The notes: generated from the letters alone by a model not told the origin. Positions 6,223 through 15,382 are shown, numbered from the stretch's first letter. The stretch is DNA of 21,582 nt from UBA6614 sp002433235 (GCA_002433235.1 DJHS01000154.1:1-21582); one strand, 5' to 3'. Numbers and translations are program-made.

Positions 6223-7509
6223 ATGCGTCACAAGCCGATTCCTTCCAAGCTCTTTGTTCAAAACCGTAAACGTCTCGCGGGCCAGATGGCGCCGAAATCG
6301 TTGGCGGTACTCAATGCCAACGACATCCTGCCGACCAACGCCGACGGCACGCTGCCGATGCAGCCGAATGCCGACTTGTTTTTCCTGAGCGGCATTGAGC
6401 AGGAGGAAAGCATTTTGGTGCTGTTTCCAGATGCGGCGGATGAGAAACAGCGCGAAATCCTGTTTGTGCGTGAGCCGAATGAGCACCTGCAGATTTGGGA
6501 GGGTTACAAGCATACCAAGCCGGATGCGCGCAAGATTTCGGGCATCAAGAACGTGCGCTGGCTGTCGGAGTTCCCGGTGATGTTTCGTTCGCTGATGTGC
6601 GAGGCGGAGAGCGCGTACCTGAACAGCAACGAGTACAAGCGCGCACACGTGGAGGTAGAGACGCGCGACGTGCGGTTTATCAAGCAATGCCAGGCGGATT
6701 TCCCGCTGCACACGTATCGGCGGCTGGCGCCGTTGCTGCATGAGCTGCGCGTGGTGAAGACAGATTTGGAAATCGAGCTGCTCAAGGAGGCGGTGGATAT
6801 CACGGCTAGGGGATTCCGCCGCACGTTGCGGTTTGTTAAGCCGGGGGTTGCCGAGTACGAGGTGGAAGCCGAATTGGCGCGGGAATTTATCAAGCGCCGC
6901 GGCAAGTTTGCCTACACGCCGATTGTGGCTGCGGGCAAAAACAACTGTGTGCTGCATTACCTGCAGAACGATCAGGTCTGCAAAAAGGGCCAGCTGCTGT
7001 TGATGGATGTGGCCTCGAGTTATGCGAACTACAACGCAGATCTGACGCGCACGATTCCCGTGAGCGGCAAGTTTTCGCGGAGGCAAAAGAAGGTGTACAA
7101 CGCCGTGTTGCGCGTGTTGCGCGCCAGCATCGCCGGCGCGACGGTTGGCAAGTTGCACAAGGATTGGCAAAAGGAAGCGCAGGCCCACACCAACGAGGAA
7201 CTGCTCAAGCTGGGCTTGCTCAAGCAAAGCCAGATCAAAAAACAGGATCCGGACAACCCCGCCTGCCGCAAATATTTCATGCACGGCCTCGGCCATCCGC
7301 TCGGGTTGGACGTGCACGATGTGGGCAACCTGAACGTGCCGTTCCAGCCGGGCACCGTGCTTACTGTTGAGCCGGGCATTTACCTGCCGGACGAAGGCTT
7401 CGGCGTGCGTCTGGAGGATGACATTGTGGTGACCGATGACGGCCCCATCAATCTCATGGCCAAGGTGCCGATCGAAGCGGATGAGATTGAGGCGATCATG
7501 AACCGATGA
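6223..7509 (+). CDS. pepP: Xaa-Pro aminopeptidase (M24B family)
   Basis: This is a complete 428-residue aminopeptidase P. The chosen start is the ATG at 6223 (MRHKPIPSKLF); the frame extends 15 codons upstream without sensible sequence. The N-terminal creatinase-like domain (about 1-170) contains 'NADLFFLSGIEQEESILVL'. The catalytic pita-bread domain carries all five metal ligands: D262 and D273 (MDVASSYANYNADLTRT), H358 (HGLGHPLGLDVHD), E383 (TVEPGIYL) and E398 (VRLEDD). The enzyme removes N-terminal residues preceding proline, normally in the cytoplasm using two Mn ions; no signal peptide is seen. Its stop overlaps the next start (ATGA at 7506). Confidence 0.95.
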   Translation: MRHKPIPSKLFVQNRKRLAGQMAPKSLAVLNANDILPTNADGTLPMQPNADLFFLSGIEQEESILVLFPDAADEKQREILFVREPNEHLQIWEGYKHTKPDARKISGIKNVRWLSEFPVMFRSLMCEAESAYLNSNEYKRAHVEVETRDVRFIKQCQADFPLHTYRRLAPLLHELRVVKTDLEIELLKEAVDITARGFRRTLRFVKPGVAEYEVEAELAREFIKRRGKFAYTPIVAAGKNNCVLHYLQNDQVCKKGQLLLMDVASSYANYNADLTRTIPVSGKFSRRQKKVYNAVLRVLRASIAGATVGKLHKDWQKEAQAHTNEELLKLGLLKQSQIKKQDPDNPACRKYFMHGLGHPLGLDVHDVGNLNVPFQPGTVLTVEPGIYLPDEGFGVRLEDDIVVTDDGPINLMAKVPIEADEIEAIMNR

Positions 7510-8315
7510 AAAAATTATTCTTCATTTTGCTGACCGGCCTGTGCGCCGGAATTCACGCTGCAGACAACTTTGCCAAAGACAAACTCGTCGCATGGTGCAT
7601 TGTGCCTTTCGATGCCAAGCAACGCGGGCCGGCGGAGCGCGCGGCTATGCTCAAGCGGCTCGGGCTCAAGCGGGTGGCTTATGACTGGCGCTCGAAGCAC
7701 GTGTCGGAATTTGAGGAGGAGATTCTGCAGTACAAAAAGCACGGACTGGAATTCTTTGCCTTTTGGAGTGTTCACGAGGAGGCCTTTCGATTGTTCGAAA
7801 AACATAAAATCCATCCGCAGATATGGCGTACTCTACGTAGCCCTCAAGCCGATAGTCAGGAGGCTCGTGTGGCCGCTGCGGCAAAAGCAATGTTGCCTTT
7901 GGTTAAACGAACCAGGGAACTGGGCTGCCAACTTGGACTCTACAATCATGGAGGTTGGGGTGGGGAGCCGGCCAATCTGGTGGCGGTTTGCCAATATTTG
8001 CACAAGCATCACGACGCCAAGCACGTCGGCATTGTCTACAATCTTCACCATGGCCACGGGCACATTGACGACTGGGAAAAATCGCTGCGCCAAATGAAAC
8101 CGTACCTTCTCTGCCTCAACCTCAACGGTATGAACGATGGCGCGCAGCCGAAGATTCTGCAGCTTGGCCGCGGTCAACATGAGGCGGCGATGATTACTGC
8201 CATACGCAAGAGCGGTTATGCAGGCCCCATTGGCATTCTCGATCACCGGAATGACACTGACACAGAGATTGCATTAAAGGAAAATCTCGAGGGGCTTCAG
8301 AAGATTTTGAAGTGA
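7506..8315 (+). CDS. Secreted sugar-phosphate-isomerase-like TIM-barrel protein
   Basis: The 269 residues begin with a signal peptide (MKKLFFILLTGLCAGIHA), followed by a domain resembling the xylose isomerase-like/AP-endonuclease-2 TIM barrel. Strand ends carry candidate metal or active-site residues: 'FFAFWSVHEEAF', 'LGLYNHGGWGGEP', 'VGIVYNLHHGHGHIDDW', 'LCLNLNGMN' and 'GPIGILDHRND'. Planctomycetes and Verrucomicrobia encode many exported proteins of this type, probably for carbohydrate turnover, but the reaction is unassigned. It overlaps pepP by four bases and is presumably cotranscribed. The gene is shorter than most characterised isomerases, yet the barrel looks complete. Confidence 0.8.
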   Translation: MKKLFFILLTGLCAGIHAADNFAKDKLVAWCIVPFDAKQRGPAERAAMLKRLGLKRVAYDWRSKHVSEFEEEILQYKKHGLEFFAFWSVHEEAFRLFEKHKIHPQIWRTLRSPQADSQEARVAAAAKAMLPLVKRTRELGCQLGLYNHGGWGGEPANLVAVCQYLHKHHDAKHVGIVYNLHHGHGHIDDWEKSLRQMKPYLLCLNLNGMNDGAQPKILQLGRGQHEAAMITAIRKSGYAGPIGILDHRNDTDTEIALKENLEGLQKILK

Positions 8316-8321
8316 TCATTA

Positions 8322-9491
8322 ATGCAGATATTTATCTCGAGAGACGGAGAACAGGCTGGTCCATATAGTGTTGAGGACATAAATGCCTGTTTGAAAGACG
8401 GTACTCTTCTGCCGTCCGATTTGGCTTGCCAGGAAGGTATGAAAGAATGGGTGCCGTTGAGCGAGATGGAGTTTTCCGAATTAAACGTGCCAAGAGGGGA
8501 GTCAAAATCCGATTTAGAGCTGTCCGAGGATATCACCGAGCTGTCCGATATCAGTGATGTCACTGAGCGTATTGCAGCCACAGGTTTCAAACAGCACATT
8601 TTTCTCAACAAAAGCATAGGTGTCGCAATTCTATTTGCCATTCTGACCTTTTGGTTATCCGAATCCGCATTTCGCCCACCGCCAGTCGATGATGAGCCAA
8701 GTTGGGAATGGTTTGGTTGGGCTGTTGTTGTAAAAGGAGATTATCAGCCAAGAGAAAATGGCGGCCCAATTTACAAATTTATGGCTGGAATTGCTGATGA
8801 GGTGGGGCTGGGTGGCACCGGTTTTTTTACTTGGTCTAGGTATCTCCGTGATAGAGGAGCCGTAACCATGTGGATGTTGTTTTGCCTTATTTTTGGAATC
8901 GGCTTTTTTATTATGCGAGCTCGATCATGGAAGAAAAAATTCCATCAAGATGAAGCATACGATGAGCCAATTATCAGCCTGAGTTTGCTCAAGAAAATCA
9001 AATATGCTTTGTTGATTTTGGGTTTTTTAATTTTGTGTTTTGAGACAAGGAATGGATTGAACCGCAGTCAAAGGACAAAAAATATTCAGTTCCAATTGGC
9101 AGTCGTAAAAGGAAACATCGAAGATGTGAAAAACTTCCTGACTGCAGGTGCTGATGTGAATGTCAGGAGATGGGGCAGGAGCACGGACAGGAAACTTTTG
9201 TCGGAGGAAGATGAAGCATTGTTGAAAGGTAATATCATTGGAGGAGGAATTAAGAAGGGGTATACCGCATTGCATTGTGCAGCTAGAAACGGGCAGACGG
9301 AGATTTTGAAGCTATTGCTTTCGAATGGTGCTGATGTGAATGCAAAAAACCGAAAGCACTATTCCTCAAGTTATGAAGATGGGAAGATTACGCCTTTGGA
9401 TTTAGCTAACTCCGGTGGGCATACTGAAATTATCGAGCTACTGAAAAAACATGACGGAAAACCTGGGGAAGAATTGGGTGGGACTGAATAG
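8322..9491 (+). CDS. GYF-domain, three-pass membrane protein with C-terminal ankyrin repeats
   Basis: The 389-residue protein begins with a GYF_2/DUF4339-type domain (residues 1-50: GEQAGPYSVEDINACLKDGTLLPSDLACQEG, then EWVPL). An acidic linker follows, then membrane segments at about 97-114, 181-200 and 226-241. The C-terminal third has ankyrin repeats: 'QLAVVKGNIEDVKNFLTAGADVN', 'GYTALHCAARNGQTEILKLLLSNGADVNAKN' and 'TPLDLANSGGHTEIIELL'. The GYF part probably binds Pro-rich or unknown partners at the membrane and the ankyrins mediate protein contacts; no enzymatic domain is visible. The coding sequence is clearly more A+T-rich than the genes on both sides, suggesting a recent gain. It starts six bases after the TIM-barrel gene. 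Confidence 0.75.
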   Translation: MQIFISRDGEQAGPYSVEDINACLKDGTLLPSDLACQEGMKEWVPLSEMEFSELNVPRGESKSDLELSEDITELSDISDVTERIAATGFKQHIFLNKSIGVAILFAILTFWLSESAFRPPPVDDEPSWEWFGWAVVVKGDYQPRENGGPIYKFMAGIADEVGLGGTGFFTWSRYLRDRGAVTMWMLFCLIFGIGFFIMRARSWKKKFHQDEAYDEPIISLSLLKKIKYALLILGFLILCFETRNGLNRSQRTKNIQFQLAVVKGNIEDVKNFLTAGADVNVRRWGRSTDRKLLSEEDEALLKGNIIGGGIKKGYTALHCAARNGQTEILKLLLSNGADVNAKNRKHYSSSYEDGKITPLDLANSGGHTEIIELLKKHDGKPGEELGGTE

Positions 9492-9508
9492 CTGGCCTTT
9501 AAATATTT

Positions 9509-9544
9509 AAAAATAAAAACCCCGCTGCCTCGAAAGGCACGGGG
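9509..9544 (-). terminator. Rho-independent terminator of the minus-strand operon
   Basis: CCCCG (9520-9524) pairs with CGGGG (9540-9544) and TGCC (9526-9529) with GGCA (9536-9539), with one bulged C and a six-base loop. On the minus strand the hairpin is followed by UUUUU-A-UUUUU (9519 down to 9509). It lies 24 bases past the stop of the cupredoxin fusion. On the plus strand only a weak U-rich stretch follows, so it may also serve the ankyrin gene poorly. Confidence 0.85.
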
Positions 9545-9568
9545 TGTGTAATTCTTTTGGGTGGTCCG

Positions 9569-12415
9569 TTACTTCACGTGCAGCATGCCACGCATCAGGA
9601 TGTGGTGGCCAGGGAAGGTGCAGACGTATGGGTAATCGCCGGGTTTGGCCGGGGCGGTGAATTCGATGACCTGTTCCTTGCCATGGTCGATGAGCTTGCT
9701 GGCCCAGATCACGTCGTCGGTCTTCGGCACAAATCCCACTTTGAAACCCTCGGCACCCAGATTGACTGCGGCCGTGGCGACAGCTTCGAGCTTTCCGGGT
9801 TTCACCAGCACGATGTTATGCGGCAGATGGTCCGGGTTGGTGAAGATAAGCTTGATCTTTTTACCTGCCTTCACGGTGAGCTCCGGCGTGTCGTATTTCA
9901 TCTTCTCGACAAGGGTGCCTATGCGGATGGTGGTCAGCTCGGGGGTGTCTGACAAGATGCCGGACTTTTGCTTGACGGGCGCTGTTTGCGGCTCCGACTT
10001 GACGTTCGCGGCGGCGGAGGTGTCCCAGAACTGTTTCACCGTTCTTGCCGCTACGCGCGCATCATTCACTGGTGAATTAAGCACGGTCACCAGAAGTTTT
10101 TCATTCTTCACGTTGTGTTGCTGATGCAGCCACAAGGCCTCAAGCAGGTGGTGGGCATGCTCTGGTTTCTTGGAATCCCATTTCTTGATCCATTTGGCCA
10201 GTTCAGCCATCACCGCGCTGGTGTCACGCTCGCTAAGCTCGATGCGCGCGCGGTAGCGCGTGATGTTCGTGCGTTCCTTCAAGAGGTCGAGCAACTTGGC
10301 TATGGGTTCGCCATCGACCTTCACGTACGGCATCAACTCGCGCCCCTCGTGGGTGATGCGATAAACGCGGCCGTACTCGTGGTCGCGGCTGGGATCACGC
10401 ACGTTGTGCTGCATGTGGCCGATGATGATGTTTTGCCAATCCGAAACATACATCGCACCGTCGGTGCCGATCTCGAAATCCGTCGGGCGAAAGTTGCGAT
10501 CCTTGGGCGATTTGAGCAGATCCTCCGTCTCCGTGCCGCGCACGTTGCCATTCTCATCGGATTTCAAGGTGTATTGCTTGATGCCGAGGAAGCCGATGGA
10601 GTTAAGGATCAGGAAGTTGCCCTGATACTTCTCGGGAAAGTGCGGGCTGGAAACCACGCCGTTGGCCGGCACGGGGCGGACGGTTTTGCGCAGGAGTTCC
10701 TGCATGCGGAAGCCGCCCTTGCCATCCGGGCGCACCTGATAGGCGCGGCCGCCAGTGCCGTCGGTGGCGAAGTGGTAGCCCCAGTAGTTGAAGCTGACGC
10801 CGTGCGGGTTGGGTGAGTTGTTGGCGTGGAAGCTGTATTCAAAGGTACGCGGGTTGAAGCGGTACATGGCGCTGTTGCCATGCTGCTGATTCTTCTTCCA
10901 GGGAGTCTCGACGTTGCTCACGTGGAACACGCCGCGTTGATAGTAGAAATTGCCGCCCGGGCCATACACAAAGGCATTGGCGCTGTGGTGGGTATCGGCA
11001 CTGTCCAAGCCGTGGAAAAGGCGGATGCGCACGTCGGCCACGTCGTCGCCGTCGGTGTCCTTGAGGAACAAGATATCTGGCACGCTGGCAACAATCACAC
11101 CACCATTCCAGAATTCAAACCCGGTGGGATTGTGCACCTTGGCAAAAGTGATGGCCTTGTCGGCCACGCCGTCTCGATTTTCATCAGGAAGAATCAGGAG
11201 CCGGTCGTTCATCTCCTTAAGGGGTTCCCACTTGGGATAGGTCGGCCAAGCGGCCACCCACAGCCGGCCCTTGGTATCCACGGCCATCTGCACGGGATTG
11301 GCCAGCTCGGGAAACATTTCCTCCGAGGCAAACACATTGACCTTTAGTCCCTTGGCCAGTTGCAATTGGGCTGCGGTCTCGTGCGGTGTGCTATAAATTT
11401 TTTGTCCCTCCTTGCTCTTGTTGCTGCCGGGGCCTGCTCCGCCCACATTGGACTTTACCTTCACCGGTGGCGGGACATTGGAATCGTCCACCTTCACATT
11501 TGCGAGGCCTTGCGCATGCGCCCAAACTTTTTTGTCACGGTTGGCCACCATTACGTCGATCATGTCCAGCTCGTGCATGAGCACATCGCGATTGGTTTGG
11601 CCATCCACGAATTTCAAGTGCGAGCGTCCGCCCCAGACGTCGTTGCCATCGGTGGCGCGGTAGCGGTTGTGCCAGTACCAGTTCTTGTCCAGCACGGCGG
11701 TGCGGATGTGTTTCACCAGAGATTCCTTCTGGGAAATTTCCAGCCCGAAGACCTCCTTGGTGAGGTGTTGCGCGATAAGCTTGTTGCCGAGGCTGTTGGG
11801 GTGGATGCCGTTGATGGTCAGCGGCTCCTTGTGCTTGGCGTAGAGCATCTTGGTGAGATGAAACAGATCCACGTAGGGTAGCTTGCGAATTGCGGCGGCG
11901 GCTTCGGTGGCACCGGCGTACTGCATCAGTCGGGCGTTGTTGGCGCGGCCGTCGGGCAGGTTGGGGGTATTGAGATTCTCGTGGGCGATGGGGGAACACA
12001 GCACGATGCGCGGGGCGCCCTTGCCGCTGTAGTTCTGCTTCAGGGTATCATCGATCCACTTGAGCAATTCCTGCGCAAAGCCGGCGGGGTTGTTGTCGTA
12101 GGACTCGTTGTAGCCCCAGAAAGCGATGATGACGTCGGCCTTGGAAATTTTCAGGTACTCGTGCGGGGCGATGAAGCCGCGGTTGCGCGGACGGCTATTC
12201 ACCTTGTCGCCGGAAAAGCCGTGGTTGCGAAACGCAATCCCGTGTTTTGGCAACGCCGCCTGCACGTAGCTTTCCAGCCAGCCGTGATGCTGCATGCGCT
12301 CGGCCAGCGTGTTGCCGATCAGCACCACGCGGTCGCCCTTCTTGAGTTCAAGCTTTGCCGCGCCTGCCGTGAAGGCTGCCAAGGCGCACAGTCCGGTTAT
12401 GAGAAGTTTCTTCAT
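9569..12415 (-). CDS. Secreted SGNH-like domain / PVC-type beta-propeller / azurin-like cupredoxin fusion
   Basis: Start is placed at the ATG at 12415, which begins a signal peptide (MKKLLITGLCALAAFTAGA); an upstream in-frame ATG adds 11 unlikely residues. Domains in the 948-residue protein: an SGNH/GDSL-hydrolase-like fold (about 20-225), a linker, a six- or seven-bladed propeller of the PVC 'membrane-bound dehydrogenase' type (about 340-690, with 'DENRDGVAD' and 'DTDGDDVAD' calcium-like loops), a helical repeat segment (about 700-800), and a cupredoxin (about 832-948). The cupredoxin has type 1 copper ligands H866, C932, H937 and M941 in azurin spacing (PHN, then CTFPGH-x3-M). The SGNH block I reads GNT rather than GDS. 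Electron transfer from propeller to copper is inferred. It is second in a minus-strand operon, 48 bases behind the cytochrome c fusion. Confidence 0.85.
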   Translation of the reverse strand: MKKLLITGLCALAAFTAGAAKLELKKGDRVVLIGNTLAERMQHHGWLESYVQAALPKHGIAFRNHGFSGDKVNSRPRNRGFIAPHEYLKISKADVIIAFWGYNESYDNNPAGFAQELLKWIDDTLKQNYSGKGAPRIVLCSPIAHENLNTPNLPDGRANNARLMQYAGATEAAAAIRKLPYVDLFHLTKMLYAKHKEPLTINGIHPNSLGNKLIAQHLTKEVFGLEISQKESLVKHIRTAVLDKNWYWHNRYRATDGNDVWGGRSHLKFVDGQTNRDVLMHELDMIDVMVANRDKKVWAHAQGLANVKVDDSNVPPPVKVKSNVGGAGPGSNKSKEGQKIYSTPHETAAQLQLAKGLKVNVFASEEMFPELANPVQMAVDTKGRLWVAAWPTYPKWEPLKEMNDRLLILPDENRDGVADKAITFAKVHNPTGFEFWNGGVIVASVPDILFLKDTDGDDVADVRIRLFHGLDSADTHHSANAFVYGPGGNFYYQRGVFHVSNVETPWKKNQQHGNSAMYRFNPRTFEYSFHANNSPNPHGVSFNYWGYHFATDGTGGRAYQVRPDGKGGFRMQELLRKTVRPVPANGVVSSPHFPEKYQGNFLILNSIGFLGIKQYTLKSDENGNVRGTETEDLLKSPKDRNFRPTDFEIGTDGAMYVSDWQNIIIGHMQHNVRDPSRDHEYGRVYRITHEGRELMPYVKVDGEPIAKLLDLLKERTNITRYRARIELSERDTSAVMAELAKWIKKWDSKKPEHAHHLLEALWLHQQHNVKNEKLLVTVLNSPVNDARVAARTVKQFWDTSAAANVKSEPQTAPVKQKSGILSDTPELTTIRIGTLVEKMKYDTPELTVKAGKKIKLIFTNPDHLPHNIVLVKPGKLEAVATAAVNLGAEGFKVGFVPKTDDVIWASKLIDHGKEQVIEFTAPAKPGDYPYVCTFPGHHILMRGMLHVK

Positions 12416-12463
12416 AAAGAGAGGGGGTTTGTTTGCCACACGGGACACGGCCCGTCCAGACAG

Positions 12464-15016
12464 TTATTTTGCATAAATCTGTAACTCGTGAATGCTCCAG
12501 TATTTGCCTGTCCGCCTGCCCGTTTGGGTGATCTTGATAAATTTCGCCGGCGCGCCCTGGAAAAAGATTTCCATGACCGGCCCTGTGCCGCGACCGGTGG
12601 CCACGGGCTTGCTCCACGCCTTGCCATCCTGTGACAAGCTGATGGAGTAGCCATCCGGATAATCCTGCGGTGACCCCTTGGCATCGAGTCGCAGCCCACT
12701 CACCTCCCGAGCCGCGGGCAGTTCAATCTGGAACCACATCCCGGGGACCATTGGTGTGCCCGTATCAAAGCGTGTGCCCAAGTTGCCATCCACGGCACTG
12801 CCGACGGCTTCCGGCTTGTGGCTGGCCGTCAGCTTCCATTGTTTGCGTTCCTTGAGGAAACGCGGCACGGAACCGCGCAGCGCATTGATGGTCCAGGGCG
12901 TCTTGCGCGAAGCGGTCTCCTTACGCACCTTGGCCACCTGCGTCGGCTCGATGAACGGTGCGTTATTGCCAAAGCTGTTGCGCACATACGAGAGCACTGA
13001 GGCTATCCATTCGTCATCGTAGGATTTCATGGGAATCATTTGGTTGGGATAGGTCTCTCCATCCACCGGCCCGGTGAGTCCATGCAACACGACGTTGATG
13101 GACAAATCCGGGTGTCCCAGGATCGTGCGGTTGTTGATAAAGGACGCCGCTAAGGTCTCGCCCTTCTTGCCATCGGGGATTGGCGCCCCCCGGCCGTCCT
13201 TGCCGTGGCAGGAAAAACACAGCGTCTTGTAAATTCCCTCGCCTTTCTTGAGCATCTTCACTTGGGCCGCCGTGAAGTTTGGCCGTGTGGGCACGGGCAC
13301 ACCGCCGCGGCCCAGTTGTGGTGCCAATTCCTGAATCGCGCGGCTGTTGTTGGTCACTCTCGCTGATGTCAGCCAAACGGGCCACTCGGGCAGGTTCAGG
13401 TGCTTTGCGCTCATCAACGCCTGCAGCACCACCTCGCCCTCCGGGTCAGCCACCATCTTTGCAACATCACTCGCCACCGAGTCCTCGCCCTGTTTATGCA
13501 GGGATTCACTCACGCGAATGGCCGCGATCCGGACCTGCGGGTGCTCGTCGGTCATGGCTTTCCCCACAATCTTGGCGTTGGCCAACCCAAGTCCCTCCAG
13601 TGTCCACAGCACGTGAAGGCGTTCCAGATGATGCCCCGCCTTTGACAGTCGTTCCTCCAGTATTGGGCCCACGCTCTTGTCATTGCGCAGGATCAAGAGC
13701 TTTTGTGCCGTGTCTCGCCACCAGCCATTGGGATGGCCCAGATACCGCACCAGTTCCGTGGACTTCGCCTGCAACAGGCGTGGTTGCTTGCCCCGCTTGG
13801 TGGTGTCGTGAACCAGTCGCCAGATGCGGCCGCGGCCAATCGCCTCGTCGAGCCGGTATTGCTGCACCACCTTGCGCAGGTAGGAGCCCGGCCGCACCCA
13901 GTTGCCTTCCTGGATGATGCCGCGGTACATGTCCACTATGTAAAGAGTGCCGTCCGGCGCAGTCACCGCGTTGATTGGCCGGAAATAGGCGTCGGGTGTG
14001 CGGATGAATTCCGATCCCGGATGCGGGTTGCTCAATTTGGAAACCCCTCCATCATTTTCAATAACGGTCCGGCGCACCAATCGGCCAACCGGCTCACCGA
14101 AGAACAGGTTTCCAAGGAGTTCCTCCGGGAGCCTGTCTCCGCGGTAAACCTCCTGCCCGCAGGTTGCCGTAAAATGATTGAGTGTTTTTTCCTGAGGTCG
14201 AAAACGTCGCGGCCCACCCTGCACATCCGGAATGGGCACCAGGGGATACACCGTGCGGTAATTCGGCTCAAACTGGTCACGCGCATTAAAGGCGCCGTAC
14301 ACGATAGGCACCTGAAAATTCACCGGCCCACGCTCGCCGCCGGCGTTCACATACCAGGGCTTGCCATAGTTGTCCTGCGTCAACCCCCACTGGCCGCCGT
14401 TGTTGGCCGTGCCCTCCTTGCGGACCTCCCCCGAGACCGGATCCAGCCGCAGGCGATAGGAGTTGTAGGTGGTGTAGAGCCAGTTATCCATGCTCCAGAT
14501 CAAGCCGCTGGGCTGATGCTCCAGGTTGCCGCCGCGCGGGCCGCCCTTGTAAAAGAGCTTCTTCTCGTCGGCCACGCCATCGCCGTCCGTGTCGCGGTAG
14601 GCATAAAGATCCAGCGTGTTGGTTTCGCCTACAACCAGGCGGTCATCCAGCGGCAACAGAATCCGTGGCAGCAACAGCTTGTCAATGAACACCGTGTGCT
14701 TGTCGAACTCGCCATCGCCATCCGTGTCCATGTGCTTGGACACCCGGCTCACCTTGTCGAATTTGCCCGAGCCATCGATGTCCTGCATGTAGGTCCGCAT
14801 CTCAGCCACAAACATGCTACCGTCGCCATCAAATACCACCACGGCCGGTTCCTTGATGTGCGGCTCGCTCAGGACCAACTCCAGTTTGTATCCCTTTGGC
14901 AATTGGAACAATTTCTGGCTTTCCTCCGGGCTGAGGAATTTCGGTTTCTCCTGTGCCAACGCATCCACCGCCAGCAATGCAGCTCCAACGGACAAGATTG
15001 AAATTAAATTTTTCAT
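12464..15016 (-). CDS. Secreted PVC-type beta-propeller with HEAT repeats, cytochrome c and F5/8C-like domain
   Basis: Start is set at the ATG at 15016, which begins a signal peptide (MKNLISILSVGAALLAVDALA); the frame runs 39 codons further upstream without a signal. The 850-residue protein has an N-terminal propeller of the PVC membrane-bound dehydrogenase family (about 35-405, with DTDGDGEFD and DTDGDGVAD loops). HEAT-like helices occupy about 415-560. A class I cytochrome c (about 585-680) has heme site C600-FS-C603-H604 and candidate axial Met at 660 or 663. A galactose-binding/discoidin-like (F5/8 type C) domain fills about 725-850. Such proteins are abundant in Planctomycetes and Verrucomicrobia and are thought to oxidise carbohydrates in the periplasm; the substrate is unknown. 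It leads the two-gene minus-strand operon. Confidence 0.87.
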   Translation of the reverse strand: MKNLISILSVGAALLAVDALAQEKPKFLSPEESQKLFQLPKGYKLELVLSEPHIKEPAVVVFDGDGSMFVAEMRTYMQDIDGSGKFDKVSRVSKHMDTDGDGEFDKHTVFIDKLLLPRILLPLDDRLVVGETNTLDLYAYRDTDGDGVADEKKLFYKGGPRGGNLEHQPSGLIWSMDNWLYTTYNSYRLRLDPVSGEVRKEGTANNGGQWGLTQDNYGKPWYVNAGGERGPVNFQVPIVYGAFNARDQFEPNYRTVYPLVPIPDVQGGPRRFRPQEKTLNHFTATCGQEVYRGDRLPEELLGNLFFGEPVGRLVRRTVIENDGGVSKLSNPHPGSEFIRTPDAYFRPINAVTAPDGTLYIVDMYRGIIQEGNWVRPGSYLRKVVQQYRLDEAIGRGRIWRLVHDTTKRGKQPRLLQAKSTELVRYLGHPNGWWRDTAQKLLILRNDKSVGPILEERLSKAGHHLERLHVLWTLEGLGLANAKIVGKAMTDEHPQVRIAAIRVSESLHKQGEDSVASDVAKMVADPEGEVVLQALMSAKHLNLPEWPVWLTSARVTNNSRAIQELAPQLGRGGVPVPTRPNFTAAQVKMLKKGEGIYKTLCFSCHGKDGRGAPIPDGKKGETLAASFINNRTILGHPDLSINVVLHGLTGPVDGETYPNQMIPMKSYDDEWIASVLSYVRNSFGNNAPFIEPTQVAKVRKETASRKTPWTINALRGSVPRFLKERKQWKLTASHKPEAVGSAVDGNLGTRFDTGTPMVPGMWFQIELPAAREVSGLRLDAKGSPQDYPDGYSISLSQDGKAWSKPVATGRGTGPVMEIFFQGAPAKFIKITQTGRRTGKYWSIHELQIYAK

Positions 15017-15182
15017 AAACGAGTGACGTCGGCAGAAAACTGTAGCGGTCTCATACACCACAGCAAGCTCCCTTTTGGGCTTTGCCCCGGCACAGTTTGA
15101 ATCATTCCGCCACACAAACGGATTCGCAGGCACGTCCCACCACCACCGTATATTGGCCTGTTATCAATTCAAACCTCGCGCC

Positions 15183-15350
15183 CGACCAAGGGTTTTGCGC
15201 GCGGGATCAAAGGTTTTGACCTCCCGACCAAGGGTTTCGCACGTCCGACCAAAGGTTTTGCGCTCGCGACCAAGGGTTTTACGCTCGCGACCAAGGGTTT
15301 TACGTGCGGGACGAAGGGTTGGCAGCTCAAGAACAAAGGTTGGGCGGTCA
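15183..15350. repeat. Eight tandem 21-bp repeats
   Basis: Units begin at 15183, 15204, 15225, 15246, 15267, 15288, 15309 and 15330. The core is CGACCAAGGGTTTT followed by RCGCKCG-like sequence. Units 3 to 6 are most alike, with the edges more degenerate (for example GGATCAAAGG and AGAACAAAGG). The spacing is exact in all eight units. 21 bp equals two turns of B-DNA, so the AAGGGTTTT core would face the same side each time. This is not a CRISPR: there are no unique spacers. Confidence 0.9.
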
Positions 15351-15382
15351 AAACCATTCATCTTGGGCGCGAGAACGTCTGA

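Noticed and set aside
13703..15001. 432-codon open frame on the plus strand
   Set aside because: It is antisense to the cytochrome c fusion, shows no domain, and its openness follows from the codon bias of the opposite strand.
15017..15182. tRNA or small RNA gene in the divergent region
   Set aside because: No cloverleaf, T-loop (GTTCRA) or stable hairpin plus T-tract was found.
15183..15350. CRISPR array
   Set aside because: Units are contiguous with a 21-bp period and there are no unique spacers or cas genes.
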